A stretch of 64,000 nt of DNA from Halothiobacillus sp. (GTDB lineage: Bacteria > Pseudomonadota > Gammaproteobacteria > Halothiobacillales > Halothiobacillaceae): NCBI GenBank assembly GCA_023255735.1, contig JAGDVP010000002.1, forward strand, positions 1-64,000. Reading direction: 5' to 3'. This document shows, one piece after another, positions 46,349-57,164 of the stretch. The position numbers and the translations under genes are program-made. A model generated the notes under the pieces. That model saw nothing but the letters and a program-made list of their open reading frames with translations, did no database searches and was not told the origin of the DNA. The first letter of the stretch is position 1. Each line of letters opens with the position of its first letter.

Positions 46349-48121
46349 TCATGTTGGGTTATTTTTTGATGGCTCAGCCTGAGCTTTAGCGGGTTCTTCG
46401 GTAGCTTCTTGGGCATCTATCTGAATATTTGCGTGGGCTTGCACGGCGCGATCGGCATCAAGCTGAGCCCGGCGGGCTTTAGCCCGCGCACGTGCCGCTG
46501 CCACCGCGCTATCGGTAATCACTAAAGCGGCTGTATCTAAGCCCGCTGCAGGGGCGCTCACGGGTTGGGGTTGATAGGTGCCAAACGCATCATCAAAAGT
46601 ACCAACAGTGGCGCCTGCGGGCGCATCCCGCGCTTCAATGGCGGCGGTATTTGTGGCTAAATTTTGCCGCTTTTTATTTAAGGCGGCCTCGCGCTCGGTT
46701 TTAATGCGTTCTAGCCGTTCATTGCGAAACTCAAAGCGGGTTCGTGCCAAGCTGGCTTTCGATTGATCGCGCTCTGCCGCCCATAGTTCGGTTTTAGCAA
46801 AGCGATAATAATCAACCAAGGGTAGATGCGAAGGGCAAACGGCGCTGCATACCCCGCATTCAATGCAATCAAATAGGTGATACTCCACCGTGCGATCAAA
46901 TTGCTTGGCGCGGGCATACCAATACAACTGCTGCGGGAGTAAATCCGCCGGGCAGGCCTCGGCGCATAAACTGCATCGAATGCAGGGCTGCGGCGCGGGC
47001 TCGGCGGGCCTATCTTGCGGGCGCAAGGCCAGCAAGCAGTTGGTGGCTTTAATTACGGGCACGTCATCTTCATGCAGGGCAAATCCCATCATCGGCCCGC
47101 CCATAATTAATCGATCCGTGCCGGCCACGTAGCCGCCTGCTGCGGCAATCACATCGCTAATCTTAGTGCCGAGTGGTACGCGAAAATTATCAGGTTGCAC
47201 GATGCCCGCGCCCGTGACGGTCACAATGCGATCGATCATAGGCTCGCCCAACACCACCGCCCGATAAATCGCAGCGACGGTGGCGACATTTAAGCAAAGT
47301 AAGCCATATTCGGTGGCGCGCCGCCCGCGTGGCACCTCAACATTCGTGAGCACTTTAATTAACTGTTTTTCACCCCCGGCCGGATAACGGGTGGGCACGG
47401 CAATGGTTTCAAAACGCGCATCCGCACGGCTGGCCTCGGCTAGGGTGGCAATCGCTTCGGGCTTGTTATCTTCAATGCCAATCAAACAGCGGCTTGCACC
47501 CATCATGTGCAGCACAATGGCCGCACCTTGCACAATCTCAAAGGGCTGCTCGCGCATCAGCCGGTCATCGCAGGTGATATAGGGCTCACATTCCGCGCCA
47601 TTGAGAATCAGGGTATGCACAGAGGCAGCGCTGCCCGTGGCAAGCTTGGCCGCCGTAGGAAAAACTGCGCCACCTAAGCCCACAATACCCGCCTCACGCA
47701 ACCGCCCCCGCAATTCGGTGGGGGTTTGGGCAGTAAAATCCGGCCACGGCGTCATCGGCTCAATTGCCTCATCCCTGCCATCGGCATCTAAAATAATCGC
47801 CATAGCACCAAGGCCACCCGGGTGCGGGATGGCGTGCTCGGTGATGGCAGAAATAACCCCTGAGGTGGGGGCATGAATCGAGGCCGAAATAAAATCGGTG
47901 GCCTGCGCCAACACCTGACCTTTTTTCACCCGCTGCCCCACCGCCACCACCGCGCGTGCTGGGGCGCCAATGTGCATGTGCAAAGGCAAAACATAACGCG
48001 GCATGAGCGGCAGTGCTTTTATGGGGCGATCCCGTGTGCTGGTTTTGTTCTCAGGAGGGTGAATGCCGCCGTGAAAACTAAAACGCGCTTGGGGTACCTT
48101 AAGTTGAGGGGGCTTAACCAT
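46349..48121 (-). CDS. rnfC: Rnf complex NADH/iron-sulfur subunit RnfC
   Basis: RnfC binds NADH/FMN and two 4Fe-4S clusters. The 590-residue protein has the N-terminal barrel-sandwich part ([11 protein letters not shown]), the nucleotide-binding region ([16 protein letters not shown]) and ferredoxin motifs [12 protein letters not shown] and [14 protein letters not shown]-terminal charged, Ala-rich tail of about 120 residues follows, as in many gammaproteobacterial RnfC. The start overlaps the rnfB end by 8 bases. Confidence 0.95.
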   Translation of the reverse strand: MVKPPQLKVPQARFSFHGGIHPPENKTSTRDRPIKALPLMPRYVLPLHMHIGAPARAVVAVGQRVKKGQVLAQATDFISASIHAPTSGVISAITEHAIPHPGGLGAMAIILDADGRDEAIEPMTPWPDFTAQTPTELRGRLREAGIVGLGGAVFPTAAKLATGSAASVHTLILNGAECEPYITCDDRLMREQPFEIVQGAAIVLHMMGASRCLIGIEDNKPEAIATLAEASRADARFETIAVPTRYPAGGEKQLIKVLTNVEVPRGRRATEYGLLCLNVATVAAIYRAVVLGEPMIDRIVTVTGAGIVQPDNFRVPLGTKISDVIAAAGGYVAGTDRLIMGGPMMGFALHEDDVPVIKATNCLLALRPQDRPAEPAPQPCIRCSLCAEACPADLLPQQLYWYARAKQFDRTVEYHLFDCIECGVCSAVCPSHLPLVDYYRFAKTELWAAERDQSKASLARTRFEFRNERLERIKTEREAALNKKRQNLATNTAAIEARDAPAGATVGTFDDAFGTYQPQPVSAPAAGLDTAALVITDSAVAAARARAKARRAQLDADRAVQAHANIQIDAQEATEEPAKAQAEPSKNNPT

Positions 48122-48761
48122 GCGTTACGATCCGTTCACGAGTAAGCTCATCTAGCTTGGCGTTGGCTGGTTGATCTACAACGGTTGGCGTTGGGGTGGC
48201 AAGCGGCGGCGCCAAGAGGACGCGCTGCGTTTGGGGATAGGGAAACCGAAACCCTTCAATCCCGATGGCTACGGGTACCATGTCAATGCAATCGACCGGA
48301 CAGGGCGCGATGCAGAGCTCGCAACCGGTACATTCAGCCGCAATCACAGTATGCATTTGCTTGGCCGCCCCCAAAATAGCATCCACAGGGCAGGCTTGAA
48401 TGCACTTAGTGCAACCAATGCACACCGCTTCATCAATAACGGCCACCATCGGCACGGTTTTGGCGGTGCCATTGTCGGCATTGAGGGGTTTGGGTTCCAC
48501 GCCGAGCAAATCTGCCAGGTTTTTAATGGTGGCATCGCCCCCCGGCGGGCATTGATTAATATCCGCCCGACCTTCAGCAATAGCTGCTGCATAAGGTTTA
48601 CAGCCCGGAAAACCACATTGGCCACACTGAGTTTGCGGCAAAAGGGCATCAATTTTTTCGGCCAGCGGATTGCCTTCCACATGAAACCACTGCGCCGCAA
48701 TGCCTAGGAGCAAGCCAAAGGCCAGCGCTAAACCGGCAGCAACCAAAATGGCGGTCATCAT
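48114..48761 (-). CDS. rnfB: Rnf complex iron-sulfur subunit RnfB
   Basis: RnfB receives electrons from ferredoxin. The 215-residue protein has an N-terminal membrane segment (about 5-25), a 4Fe-4S domain with [13 protein letters not shown], and a double ferredoxin domain ([24 protein letters not shown]). A C-terminal extension of about 50 residues is present. It begins at the rnfA stop and overlaps rnfC. Confidence 0.96.
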   Translation of the reverse strand: MMTAILVAAGLALAFGLLLGIAAQWFHVEGNPLAEKIDALLPQTQCGQCGFPGCKPYAAAIAEGRADINQCPPGGDATIKNLADLLGVEPKPLNADNGTAKTVPMVAVIDEAVCIGCTKCIQACPVDAILGAAKQMHTVIAAECTGCELCIAPCPVDCIDMVPVAIGIEGFRFPYPQTQRVLLAPPLATPTPTVVDQPANAKLDELTRERIVTHG

Positions 48762-49342
48762 TAAGCTTTAACCATGCCCGCAAAGCCCATAAAACCCAAA
48801 GCCATAAGGCCGGCGGTGATGAGGGCAATGGGCACGCCTTCAAAGGCTTGGGGCACATCGGCCACGTTAATGCGTTCACGCAATGCGGAGAACAAAATGA
48901 GCACCAAGGAAAACCCTAAAGAAGCACCAAAACCATACAGGGCGGATTCCATAAAATTGTGCGCCTGTTGCACATTAAGCAACGCTACCCCGAGCACCGC
49001 GCAATTGGTGGTGATGAGCGGTAAATAAATCCCGAGCACATTGTGCAACAGCGGGCTTGTTTTGCGCACCACCATTTCGGTGAAATTCACTACCACAGCA
49101 ATCACCACAATAAACATAATGGTGCGAAGGTAGGTTAAACCTAAGGGTTCTAAAATAAACGCTTCGGTTAGGTAACTTGCAATCGCCGATAAGGTGAGCA
49201 CGAACGTGGTTGCCATCGACATGCCAATGGCGGTTTCGATTTTTTTAGACACCCCAAAAAAGGGACACAAGCCTAAAAACTTCACCAAGACAAAGTTATT
49301 AACCAGCACGGTGCTAATCAGGATAAGCGCATATTCAGACAC
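48761..49342 (-). CDS. rnfA: Rnf complex membrane subunit RnfA
   Basis: RnfA is a six-span inner-membrane subunit homologous to RnfE and NqrE. The 193-residue protein shows [20 protein letters not shown] near the N-terminus and [17 protein letters not shown] in the middle. It is the first gene of rnfABCDGE; a promoter candidate and a palindrome lie 70-90 bases upstream. Confidence 0.96.
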   Translation of the reverse strand: MSEYALILISTVLVNNFVLVKFLGLCPFFGVSKKIETAIGMSMATTFVLTLSAIASYLTEAFILEPLGLTYLRTIMFIVVIAVVVNFTEMVVRKTSPLLHNVLGIYLPLITTNCAVLGVALLNVQQAHNFMESALYGFGASLGFSLVLILFSALRERINVADVPQAFEGVPIALITAGLMALGFMGFAGMVKA

Positions 49343-49410
49343 GTTAGAACCTCAGGGGACGCTGGCCATGCACCACGCGCCTTCGCGCAATTAAATAGGC
49401 AAGCTTCAAA

Positions 49411-49433
49411 TAGTCTTAAGACTAATAATTATA
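49411..49433 (-). promoter_or_regulatory. Palindrome and -10 box upstream of rnfA
   Basis: TAGTCTTAAGACTA (49411-49424) is a perfect 14-base palindrome. Just upstream of it on the minus strand is TATAAT (49428-49433). The palindrome would lie over the transcription start of the rnf operon, a place suited to a repressor. The -35 box is weak. A palindrome this long can occur by chance a few times in 64 kb. Confidence 0.4.
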
Positions 49434-49533
49434 GGCAATGGGTTTCTATTTACCTAACGGATTGACGCGGCCGGACGCAATTGCAGGGGGAGTTTGCCTA
49501 TCGGTGCGCCCAAGTGGCCTATGGCATTAAATT

Positions 49534-50256
49534 TTAAGGCCAAACTTGCGGCGCGCCTTCTTTGCCCAATTTTAAAAGCCAAGCGGCATGCGCTGATTGT
49601 TCATCCGCATCCGGGTTGATGACACGCAACGCCGGGCGATTTTGCGGCAAACGCATAATGCCCGCCTCCACCGCTTGAGGCGAGCCCTCGGTTGCGCGCT
49701 GCGGATTGTATTCATCAAAACTTAAGGTTTTTTGCCCGCCTGTGAGCGCTAAATATACATCGGCCAGAATTTGCGAATCCAGCAACGCGCCATGGAGGAC
49801 GCGCTCGCTGTTATCGATAGACAGCCTGCGGCACAAGGCATCGAGGCTATTGCGTTGACCGGGGTATTTTTGCCGCGCCAGTGCGAGTGAGTCGGTGACG
49901 CCCGCCACATAATCAGAAAGTGCGCCCTGCCCGGGCAGGCGGGCTAACTCGCTATTAATAAAGCCCACGTCAAATTCTGCGTTGTGAATAATAAGCTCGC
50001 TATCCCGTACAAACTCAATAAATTCGCCAACGATGTGCGCAAATTTGGGTTGATTGGCAAGAAAGCTATCATCTAAGCCATGAATGGCTAATGCTTCGGG
50101 ATCGACCGGCCGCTCGGGGTTTAGGTACACGTGGTAGTGCTTACCGGTGAACTGTCGGTCTATGAGCTCCACCGCGCCAATTTCGACTAGGCGATGGCCT
50201 TCACTTGCCGGCAAACCGGTGGTTTCGGTATCTAAAATAATTTGGCGTTCGGCCAT
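49534..50256 (-). CDS. dnaQ: DNA polymerase III epsilon subunit (proofreading exonuclease)
   Basis: DnaQ is the 3'-5' proofreading exonuclease of the replicase. The 240-residue protein has the DEDDh motifs: DTETTGL near residue 9, HNAEFDVGF near 92, and HGALLDSQILADVYL near 155-169. The C-terminal part that binds the alpha subunit is present. It lies 15 bases after rnhA, the same arrangement as in E. coli except both genes point the same way. Confidence 0.95.
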   Translation of the reverse strand: MAERQIILDTETTGLPASEGHRLVEIGAVELIDRQFTGKHYHVYLNPERPVDPEALAIHGLDDSFLANQPKFAHIVGEFIEFVRDSELIIHNAEFDVGFINSELARLPGQGALSDYVAGVTDSLALARQKYPGQRNSLDALCRRLSIDNSERVLHGALLDSQILADVYLALTGGQKTLSFDEYNPQRATEGSPQAVEAGIMRLPQNRPALRVINPDADEQSAHAAWLLKLGKEGAPQVWP

Positions 50257-50271
50257 AAAATCACTCCAAAG

Positions 50272-50760
50272 TTAGCGGGTGGCAATGCCCCGATTGGCCA
50301 GTTGATCGGCGCGCTCGTTTTCAAGATGCCCCGCGTGGCCTTTAATCCAATGCCAATGCATTTGATGCCGCTTGGCCGCTTCATCAAGCCGCATCCATAA
50401 ATCGGCATTTTTCACCGGCTGACCATCCGCGCGGCGCCAATTGCGTTTGCGCCAATTGGCTAACCATTCCAGCATACCTTGACGCACATATTGAGAATCG
50501 GTCGTTAAATGCACGATGCAAGGGCGCTTTAAGGTTTCAAGCGCACTAATGGCGGCTAATAGCTCCATGCGATTATTCGTGGTGTGCGCCTCACCGCCAC
50601 AGAGTTCTTTTTCGTGGCCGCCATAACGCAGTAATGCGCCCCAGCCACCGATGCCGGGATTACCCTTGCAGGCGCCATCCGTCCAGATATGCACAACTGT
50701 GGGAGCCAGACTTTCATCTGACGCTGGGGTTAAATCATTCAGAGGGCGAGTTTGCGACAT
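50272..50760 (-). CDS. rnhA: Ribonuclease HI
   Basis: RnhA cleaves RNA in RNA-DNA hybrids. The 162-residue protein has the catalytic Asp ([11 protein letters not shown]), Glu ([10 protein letters not shown]), Asp ([11 protein letters not shown]) and the C-terminal His/Asp region ([13 protein letters not shown]). An N-terminal extension of about 20 residues precedes the first strand. Its start overlaps the upstream methyltransferase gene by 22 bases. Confidence 0.95.
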   Translation of the reverse strand: MSQTRPLNDLTPASDESLAPTVVHIWTDGACKGNPGIGGWGALLRYGGHEKELCGGEAHTTNNRMELLAAISALETLKRPCIVHLTTDSQYVRQGMLEWLANWRKRNWRRADGQPVKNADLWMRLDEAAKRHQMHWHWIKGHAGHLENERADQLANRGIATR

Positions 50761-51641
50761 AAGCCGTGTGTTCTTTTATTGAGTTGATGGGGCGACCGGT
50801 GGGCAATTTTTTTGGCCCATCGGCCACCGACAGCGGTATTGCCTGCTACCGCCGCAGGCGCTTTGTTGGGTAATAAGGTGCGCAGCCGAAATGCTGGGCG
50901 GATTGCCGTGGGCGTGCTGACCCGGCGCACGGCATCAATCACGTAAAAGCCTTGTAAAAACCACAGCCAATGCTGGCCAAATTGGCGCATAGCCTGCATT
51001 TTTTGAAAAACTTTAGGCCGGCATAACGGGCATACGCCGCCGTGATGATCGACCGATCGCAGCTCGTAACCCAACACGCGCAACCAATCAACTACCCGCC
51101 ACGCTGCATGATGATGCCCAAGCGATAAAGGGGCATGACAACGAGCGCCTAACCAACGCTGCCCATGCCAAAGACTCACCGGATTAACCCCCACAATCAG
51201 CAAACGGCCCTCAGGGTGAACGGTGCGATCAAGTTCCCGAAGTAATTCATGCGGTTCGCGGCGATTTTCTAACACATGCAAGGCAATGACTAAATCAGCC
51301 GCGGCGCTATCAATGGGCAGTTGGGCGTAATCTGCGACCACTGCCATCACCCAATTGGGCGCGGGCGCATCAGGGCTTAAATTGGGAATCTGGGGTAAAT
51401 CGCTTGCCCGGGTAGCAATTTGGGTGATGCGCCGGATGCGCAAGCGCGCGGCCAAAGCTTGTGACAGGGCTTTTGAGCCCGCACCGAGCAGCACGGCATG
51501 ATATCCAAAGGCATCATCCACCCGAAGGCCAATCCCTCTCGCCAAAACTTGCCCTATCGTGGCACCCATCGGGCTGCCATACCAATCCGATAGCGCTTCG
51601 GTGGGGCATTGGAGCGAGGATTTGGCACCAATTTCCATCAC
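50739..51641 (-). CDS. SAM-dependent methyltransferase (YafS-like)
   Basis: The 300-residue protein looks like a class I methyltransferase: a region with [34 protein letters not shown] is the classical post-motif segment. The first motif ([13 protein letters not shown]) is weaker than usual. In E. coli the methyltransferase yafS lies next to rnhA and dnaQ, which supports this name. The substrate is unknown. The start overlaps the MFS gene by 4 bases, and the C-terminal 60 residues are basic. Confidence 0.78.
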   Translation of the reverse strand: MMEIGAKSSLQCPTEALSDWYGSPMGATIGQVLARGIGLRVDDAFGYHAVLLGAGSKALSQALAARLRIRRITQIATRASDLPQIPNLSPDAPAPNWVMAVVADYAQLPIDSAAADLVIALHVLENRREPHELLRELDRTVHPEGRLLIVGVNPVSLWHGQRWLGARCHAPLSLGHHHAAWRVVDWLRVLGYELRSVDHHGGVCPLCRPKVFQKMQAMRQFGQHWLWFLQGFYVIDAVRRVSTPTAIRPAFRLRTLLPNKAPAAVAGNTAVGGRWAKKIAHRSPHQLNKRTHGLCRKLAL

Positions 51642-52903
51642 ACGCCCTGCTCAATGCGATCATCCGTTGGCCGCACATGGGCGGCAGAGACTAAGCGGTG
51701 GCAGGTAAAAAGCATCATACCGGCGCCGAGTGACACGAGCGACATCATCAAAAACGCGGTTTGTGCCCCCAGATGAGTCCAAAGCAAGCCCGCCAGCATC
51801 AAGCCCACGGCCGCGCCGCCGCCATAACTAAAGCCTGAAAAAATCGATTGCCCGCGCGATTGCATCCGGCCGGTAAATTGTTGATGAATCACCGCAATGC
51901 CTACGGCGTGCGTCAAACCAAAACTTGCCGCGTGTAAAACCTGCGCGAACAAAATCCACCCTAAAGCATCGATTTGGGTGCCAATTAATGCCCAACGCAA
52001 TGCCATCAAGCCCAACGCGATGGCGAACAAACGGCTATACGAATAGCGCGTTAAAAATTTGGGCAAAACAAAAAATAAAATAATTTCCGCCACCACGCCC
52101 AGCGCCCATAACAAGCCGATGGCGCCGCCGCTATAGCCATGCTCTGCGAGGTACACACTAAAAAAAGCGTAATAAACACCATGCGCCACATTCACTAAAA
52201 ACTGCATCACCAAAAAGCCAATTAAGGCGGGGTTTTGCAATTTTTGCCAGAAACTTGAGCCGAATTCGGTTGAATCCCGTAGCGCGCGATGGGGCGCCGG
52301 TTGAGCAGCGGGTTCTGCCAACCGCTGCAACAGCACCCACAAACCCAGCAAGGCTACCATCAGCAAGCCTGCAATCCAAAACGATTGAACATTCGGCGCT
52401 AACCCATTGATAATAAGACCCAAGCCCACCGAGGAGACAATAAAGCCAATCGAACCCCATGCGCGCAAAGAGGAATACACTTCGGCACGCCCGGCCACTA
52501 AGCGCAAAGTCAGCACATCGAGCTGCGAGAGCAAAGGCTGCCAAGCTAAGCCAAACAAACCCAGCGCCACCAGCCAAAAACCAAACGGCGCATGGGTTAA
52601 TTTCAAGATAAATATCAATGAAAATAGAAAGATAGATACCAGCGTCATCAGCCGCAAGGCCGGCAAAATTCGGTTATGATGATCAACCCACCAGCCCAAA
52701 AGCGGCGGCCCTATGACCTTAGAAGCCATAACCGCCGCCAGCAAAAAACCCACTTCTTGGGGGTTAAACCCTTGTGCCAGCAAAAACGGGCTGAAATACG
52801 GCAAAAAAATGCCAAAGCCTAAAAAATAAACAAACAACGTGAGGCGCATCACGTGTTCATCACTTGCTGGAACGCCCTGTTGATTGGCTGGCATCACAGG
52901 CAT
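51638..52903 (-). CDS. MFS transporter (HcaT-like)
   Basis: The 421-residue protein has twelve predicted membrane segments and the MFS_1-like layout of the 3-phenylpropionate permease HcaT (N-terminal FVYFLGFGIFLPYFSPFLLAQGF; GWWVDHHNR loop between helices 2 and 3). The substrate is unknown. It begins 4 bases after aroC and overlaps the methyltransferase gene, so aroC to dnaQ are probably one transcription unit. Confidence 0.85.
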   Translation of the reverse strand: MPVMPANQQGVPASDEHVMRLTLFVYFLGFGIFLPYFSPFLLAQGFNPQEVGFLLAAVMASKVIGPPLLGWWVDHHNRILPALRLMTLVSIFLFSLIFILKLTHAPFGFWLVALGLFGLAWQPLLSQLDVLTLRLVAGRAEVYSSLRAWGSIGFIVSSVGLGLIINGLAPNVQSFWIAGLLMVALLGLWVLLQRLAEPAAQPAPHRALRDSTEFGSSFWQKLQNPALIGFLVMQFLVNVAHGVYYAFFSVYLAEHGYSGGAIGLLWALGVVAEIILFFVLPKFLTRYSYSRLFAIALGLMALRWALIGTQIDALGWILFAQVLHAASFGLTHAVGIAVIHQQFTGRMQSRGQSIFSGFSYGGGAAVGLMLAGLLWTHLGAQTAFLMMSLVSLGAGMMLFTCHRLVSAAHVRPTDDRIEQGV

Positions 52904-52907
52904 CTTG

Positions 52908-54014
52908 TTACGCAGACTGAACCTTGGCGGGAATCACCGGTGTGGCACACACCACGCCCCCGCATTGCCCCCGATGACGCAAGGCGTGGTCAATGAGCGT
53001 TAAAGCCAACATCGCCTCAGCAATGGGGGTGGCGCGAATGCCGACACAGGGATCATGCCGGCCGGTGGTGATGACTTCAGCCGATGCGCCGGTAATATCC
53101 ACACTTTGACCCGCCAAACGAATGCTTGAGGTGGGCTTTAACGCGATATGTGCCACAATCTCTTGGCCACTTGAAATGCCACCGAGCACGCCACCTGCGT
53201 GGTTGCTCAAAAAACCATCAGGGGTTATTTCATCGCGAAACTCGGTACCGCGCGCCGCCACGCAAGCAAAACCTGAGCCAATTTCCACCCCTTTGACCGC
53301 ATTAATGCTCATTAAGCCATGTGCTATTTCGGCATCTAGGCGATCGAACACCGGCTCGCCCCATCCCGGCGGGCAACCCGTGGCCACCACCGATACGCGC
53401 GCACCGACCGAATCGCCAGATCGGCGCAGCTCATCCATAAAAACTTCTAACTCAGGCACTTGCGATTCATCTGGCCAAAAGAACGGGTTATGCTCCACGG
53501 CCGACCAATCAAAGCCTCGATGTTTTATTGGGCCAATTTGCGATAAATAGCCGCGCACTTGCACGCCATACGTTTCAAATAACCATTTTTTAGCAATCGC
53601 CCCGGCTGCGACCCGCATCGCTGTTTCACGGGCAGATGAGCGCCCGCCGCCGCGATAATCGCGAATGCCATATTTTTGTAAATAGCTGTAATCAGCATGG
53701 CCTGGGCGGAACTGATCGGCGATTTTGCCGTAGTCATTCGAGCGCTGATCGGTGTTTTCAATCACCAAACCAATCGGCGTGCCTGTGGTTTTGCCCTCAA
53801 ACACGCCAGATAAAATTTTCACCTCATCTAATTCGCGCCGTTGGGTGGTGTGACGCGAGGTGCCGGGTTTGCGGCGATCCAAATCCTTCTGCAAATCTGC
53901 CGCGCATAAATCCATACCCGGTGGGCAGCCATCAACAATGGCGCCCAAAGCCAAGCCATGCGATTCACCAAACGTGGTCACGGTAAATAGTTTGCCGAAG
54001 GTGTTGCCTGCCAT
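52908..54014 (-). CDS. aroC: Chorismate synthase
   Basis: AroC makes chorismate from EPSP using reduced FMN. The 368-residue protein has the family signatures [49 protein letters not shown] and a C-terminal GRHDPCVG segment. The ATG at 54014 is used; the longer frame runs 48 residues upstream without family support. The gene diverges from an acyl-CoA ligase gene. Confidence 0.97.
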   Translation of the reverse strand: MAGNTFGKLFTVTTFGESHGLALGAIVDGCPPGMDLCAADLQKDLDRRKPGTSRHTTQRRELDEVKILSGVFEGKTTGTPIGLVIENTDQRSNDYGKIADQFRPGHADYSYLQKYGIRDYRGGGRSSARETAMRVAAGAIAKKWLFETYGVQVRGYLSQIGPIKHRGFDWSAVEHNPFFWPDESQVPELEVFMDELRRSGDSVGARVSVVATGCPPGWGEPVFDRLDAEIAHGLMSINAVKGVEIGSGFACVAARGTEFRDEITPDGFLSNHAGGVLGGISSGQEIVAHIALKPTSSIRLAGQSVDITGASAEVITTGRHDPCVGIRATPIAEAMLALTLIDHALRHRGQCGGVVCATPVIPAKVQSA

Positions 54015-54071
54015 AATGAAATACTTCTTGTGCGGGAATAAAATTGAGTGAAATTTAAGTACTAAGCCGAC

Positions 54072-54092
54072 TTTGAGGCAATTAACCTCAAA
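54072..54092. repeat. Inverted repeat between aroC and acyl-CoA ligase
   Basis: TTTGAGG (54072-54078) and CCTCAAA (54086-54092) are exact inverted repeats around 7 bases, followed by an A run on the plus strand. No T tract follows on either strand in the useful direction, so an operator is more likely than a terminator. Confidence 0.5.
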
Positions 54093-54166
54093 AAAACACG
54101 CCAGCGGTGGCATCATTATACGCATCCGCGCGCCCAATAACCGCCCACCCGAATTCAAAAAACACT

Positions 54167-55777
54167 ATGCCGAACGATGTTATAACTCAGCTCATCCACC
54201 ACGCCCACCAAACGCCCATGCGGATTGCTTTGCGCTGGGGCAGCATCGCTTTGAGCTACGCAAAACTTGCAACATCTGTTGAACAAACAGCGCATTATCT
54301 CAAAGAGCAGGGTTTGAGCCCCGGTCAACACCTAGTGATTTGGGCGAACAAGCGCATCGAAACGGTGGTGGTGCTTCTCGCAGCTTGGCAGGCAGGCTTA
54401 GTGATTGTGCCGTTGCATCCGTCACTGCGCGCGGGGCAGTTGCGGTCTATTTTTAATCGTGCAGCCGCGCAGGGTTTGATTACCGATGCGCCGCACGCCC
54501 AGGCTTTGGGTTTTACTGCAATCAACCCCACCGGTTGGGGGTTTGCCCGAACGCCCGATGCCCCTTTTAAGCAGTTACCTTTTGATTTTCAAAACGAAGA
54601 CGGTCCCGCTCCCCAACGACAAACCCGCCCCCCTGCCTGCCTTGGCGATGCTTTGGCGGCCTTAATGTTTACTTCGGGCAGCACCGGCTTGCCTAAGGGG
54701 GTGATGGTCACGCACGATAATTTTAATGCCGGCGCGGCCGCGGTGAGCGCCTACTTGAACCTAACCGCTCAAGATGAACTACTGGCTGTTTTGCCGCTGT
54801 CATTTGATTATGGTTTATCCCAAATTACCACGGCGCTACTCGTGGGCGCTGGCATTACCTTGCAAGATTATTTATTGCCCAATGATTTGAAAAAACCCCT
54901 GCTCCAAGGCGGCATAACGGTGGTTGCGGGCACACCGGGCTTGCTGATTGCGTTGGCGCAAGCCCCTTGGCTGGGTGATGCCCCGGCTTTACGGCTTATT
55001 ACCAACTCAGGCGGCAGGTTACCCGAGACGAGCGTCAAGGCATTGCGCGCGGCACGCCCGAACACCGCGCTATTTTTAATGTATGGTTTAACAGAAGCGT
55101 TTCGGGCAAGTTATCTTATTCCCACCGAGGTAGATGCTCACCCCGATTCCATAGGGCGGCCATTTTCTGCCAGTGTATTGGGGCTGGTTAATAATCAAGG
55201 CGTGCTTGTGCCTTCTGGCTTAGAAGGAGTGGGTGAATTAGTGCAAGGCGGCCCACTGGTTACGCGGGGATACTTTAATGACCCTGATGCAACCGCCGAA
55301 CGCTATCGCAGCCCACCTGCGGGTTGGCCAAACCCCCAAGACCGTGTGGTGGTTTATTCAGGCGATCTTGTCCGGCGTGATAGCGAAGGCCGCTACTATT
55401 TTTTAGGCAGGCTTGATGAGCAAATTAAAGTGCAAGGTTTTCGCATCAGCCCAGAAGAAATTGAGCAAGCGGTGCTGCACTATGCAGGGGTTAGCGAAGC
55501 ACTGGCATTTGGCTACGCGCTGCCACTAAGTGAGCCGGATAATCGGCGAGAGGCCGTGCCCGATGAGAATCTCATTGGGCTTGTGGTTGCGCCCCATACC
55601 GTGAATCTTGATGAATTGAACTCTTGGCTGCACACCCAACTGGCGCCCTATCAAATGCCCAAAAAAATCCTCGCGCTGCCCAATCTTCCGCGCTCAAACA
55701 ATGGCAAATTAGATCGCGCTGCCAGCCGGGCTATTTTTTTAGGCCATCAAAACCCAGCCAGTCAGGCCAGCTTATGA
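54167..55777 (+). CDS. Acyl-CoA ligase (AMP-forming), exosortase A-associated type
   Basis: The 536-residue ligase has the ANL signature MFTSGSTGLPKGV near 190, the YGLTEAFR motif near 310-320, the GDLV motif near 405 and a C-terminal PRSNNGKLDR with the catalytic lysine. It would activate an unknown carboxylate as adenylate. A ligase of this type next to a PLP decarboxylase is the standard pair in exosortase A (EpsH/PEP-CTERM) gene clusters, but no exosortase is in this window. The stop overlaps the decarboxylase start (ATGA). Confidence 0.85.
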   Translation: MPNDVITQLIHHAHQTPMRIALRWGSIALSYAKLATSVEQTAHYLKEQGLSPGQHLVIWANKRIETVVVLLAAWQAGLVIVPLHPSLRAGQLRSIFNRAAAQGLITDAPHAQALGFTAINPTGWGFARTPDAPFKQLPFDFQNEDGPAPQRQTRPPACLGDALAALMFTSGSTGLPKGVMVTHDNFNAGAAAVSAYLNLTAQDELLAVLPLSFDYGLSQITTALLVGAGITLQDYLLPNDLKKPLLQGGITVVAGTPGLLIALAQAPWLGDAPALRLITNSGGRLPETSVKALRAARPNTALFLMYGLTEAFRASYLIPTEVDAHPDSIGRPFSASVLGLVNNQGVLVPSGLEGVGELVQGGPLVTRGYFNDPDATAERYRSPPAGWPNPQDRVVVYSGDLVRRDSEGRYYFLGRLDEQIKVQGFRISPEEIEQAVLHYAGVSEALAFGYALPLSEPDNRREAVPDENLIGLVVAPHTVNLDELNSWLHTQLAPYQMPKKILALPNLPRSNNGKLDRAASRAIFLGHQNPASQASL

Positions 55778-57162
55778 CCGATGCGCCCCAAGCGAATTTG
55801 GCGCCCCCTGCAACGGAGGCCATCGAAGTGACGCCAAGCAATCATACCCTCTCAACAGGGCAAAACCTGATGCAGCAATGTCTAGGCAAAGCCGCATCAG
55901 CTTGGCCAGTGGCACAAGGGCAATTAATGCAGGGCGCCACCCCCTTGTCGCAATGGCTTAAAACCCAAACCACGCCGGCTTATGTGTACAACTTAAACGT
56001 GATATCGGCAGAGGTGAATCGGGTTCGTGCCGTGCTCCCCGCCGCCATTCGCTTGCATTACGCCATTAAAGCCAATCCGCACCCAGCCATTTTGCAGCAC
56101 TTAGCTACACGGGTGGATGGTTTTGATTGCGCCTCACTCAAAGAGATGCAGCAAGTGGCCGCGCATGCGCCGGCGCTTATCGCGCAGACCAGCATTGCAG
56201 GGCCTGCAAAATCAGACGCTGAACTGGCATTCGCCCTAGCGCATAACATCCTCATTAACGTGGAATCCCAAGGTGAACTCCTGCGCATCAGCGGGCTTGC
56301 AAACCAAAGCGCGCAAATTGCGCGGATTGCTTTACGCATCAACCCGCCTTTTGAGCTTAAAGGATCGGGTATGAAAATGGGCGGTGGTGCCCGCCCATTT
56401 GGGATTGATAGCGAGCAAATCCCCGCCCTAATCAACCTCATTCAATCGGATGCAAAGTTAAAACAAACAATTGATTTAGAAGGATTTCATCTTTATGTTG
56501 GCTCACAAAATCGCGATGCCGCCGCCCTGTGCGCCGGGCTTGACGCCAGCATAAATTTAATTGAAACCTTATATCGAAACACGGGGTTCATCCCCCGCCA
56601 TCTTAATTTGGGCGGCGGGTTTGGCGTGGTCTATCACCCACAAGATAAAACGCAAAACACCGCATTGGATTTAGACGCCCTGCGTGCGACCCTCTTTAAC
56701 ATCGCCGATCGAGCCCAAGCTCAATGGCTCGGCATTCATCTCAATTTAGAACTGGGTCGATATTTGGTGGCGGGTGCAGGCCTGTATGTAACTCGCATCG
56801 TTGATCGCAAAATCTCGCGCGGCAAAACTTATCTGCTGTGCGATGGCGGCATGCATCACCACCTTGCGCTCTCAGGGAATTTAGGCCAGGTTATCCGCCG
56901 AAACTGGCCGATTATCGCCATCGATTATTTAGATAAGGCGCCGGTTGAACCCGTTGAAATCGCAGGCCCCTTATGCACCCCGCTGGATGTGCTCGGCCAA
57001 AATTTACCCATGCCGCAATTAAATGTCGGGGATGTGCTGGGCGTGCTGCAATCCGGCGCATATGGTCTTAGCGCATCACCCAACCGGTTTTTATCACACC
57101 CGGACTGCCCTGAGTGGATCATTCATGAGGCGGATGCGCACTCTGTGATAACCCATGAATAA
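55774..57162 (+). CDS. PLP-dependent decarboxylase, exosortase A-associated type
   Basis: This 462-residue protein is a fold-type III (alanine racemase-like) PLP decarboxylase related to LysA. The PLP lysine is K99 in HYAIKANPHP; HLNLGGGFG and a C-terminal GPLCTPLDVLGQ and GAYGLSASPNRF motif follow. The N-terminal 50 residues are low-complexity. It is coupled to the acyl-CoA ligase gene. In exosortase A loci the enzyme is thought to act in an unknown extracellular-polymer pathway; the substrate here is unknown. Confidence 0.86.
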   Translation: MTDAPQANLAPPATEAIEVTPSNHTLSTGQNLMQQCLGKAASAWPVAQGQLMQGATPLSQWLKTQTTPAYVYNLNVISAEVNRVRAVLPAAIRLHYAIKANPHPAILQHLATRVDGFDCASLKEMQQVAAHAPALIAQTSIAGPAKSDAELAFALAHNILINVESQGELLRISGLANQSAQIARIALRINPPFELKGSGMKMGGGARPFGIDSEQIPALINLIQSDAKLKQTIDLEGFHLYVGSQNRDAAALCAGLDASINLIETLYRNTGFIPRHLNLGGGFGVVYHPQDKTQNTALDLDALRATLFNIADRAQAQWLGIHLNLELGRYLVAGAGLYVTRIVDRKISRGKTYLLCDGGMHHHLALSGNLGQVIRRNWPIIAIDYLDKAPVEPVEIAGPLCTPLDVLGQNLPMPQLNVGDVLGVLQSGAYGLSASPNRFLSHPDCPEWIIHEADAHSVITHE

Positions 57163-57164
57163 AG

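Noticed and set aside
54072-54092. Inverted repeat as a terminator
   Set aside because: It lies between divergent genes, and no T run follows the hairpin in either direction of useful transcription.
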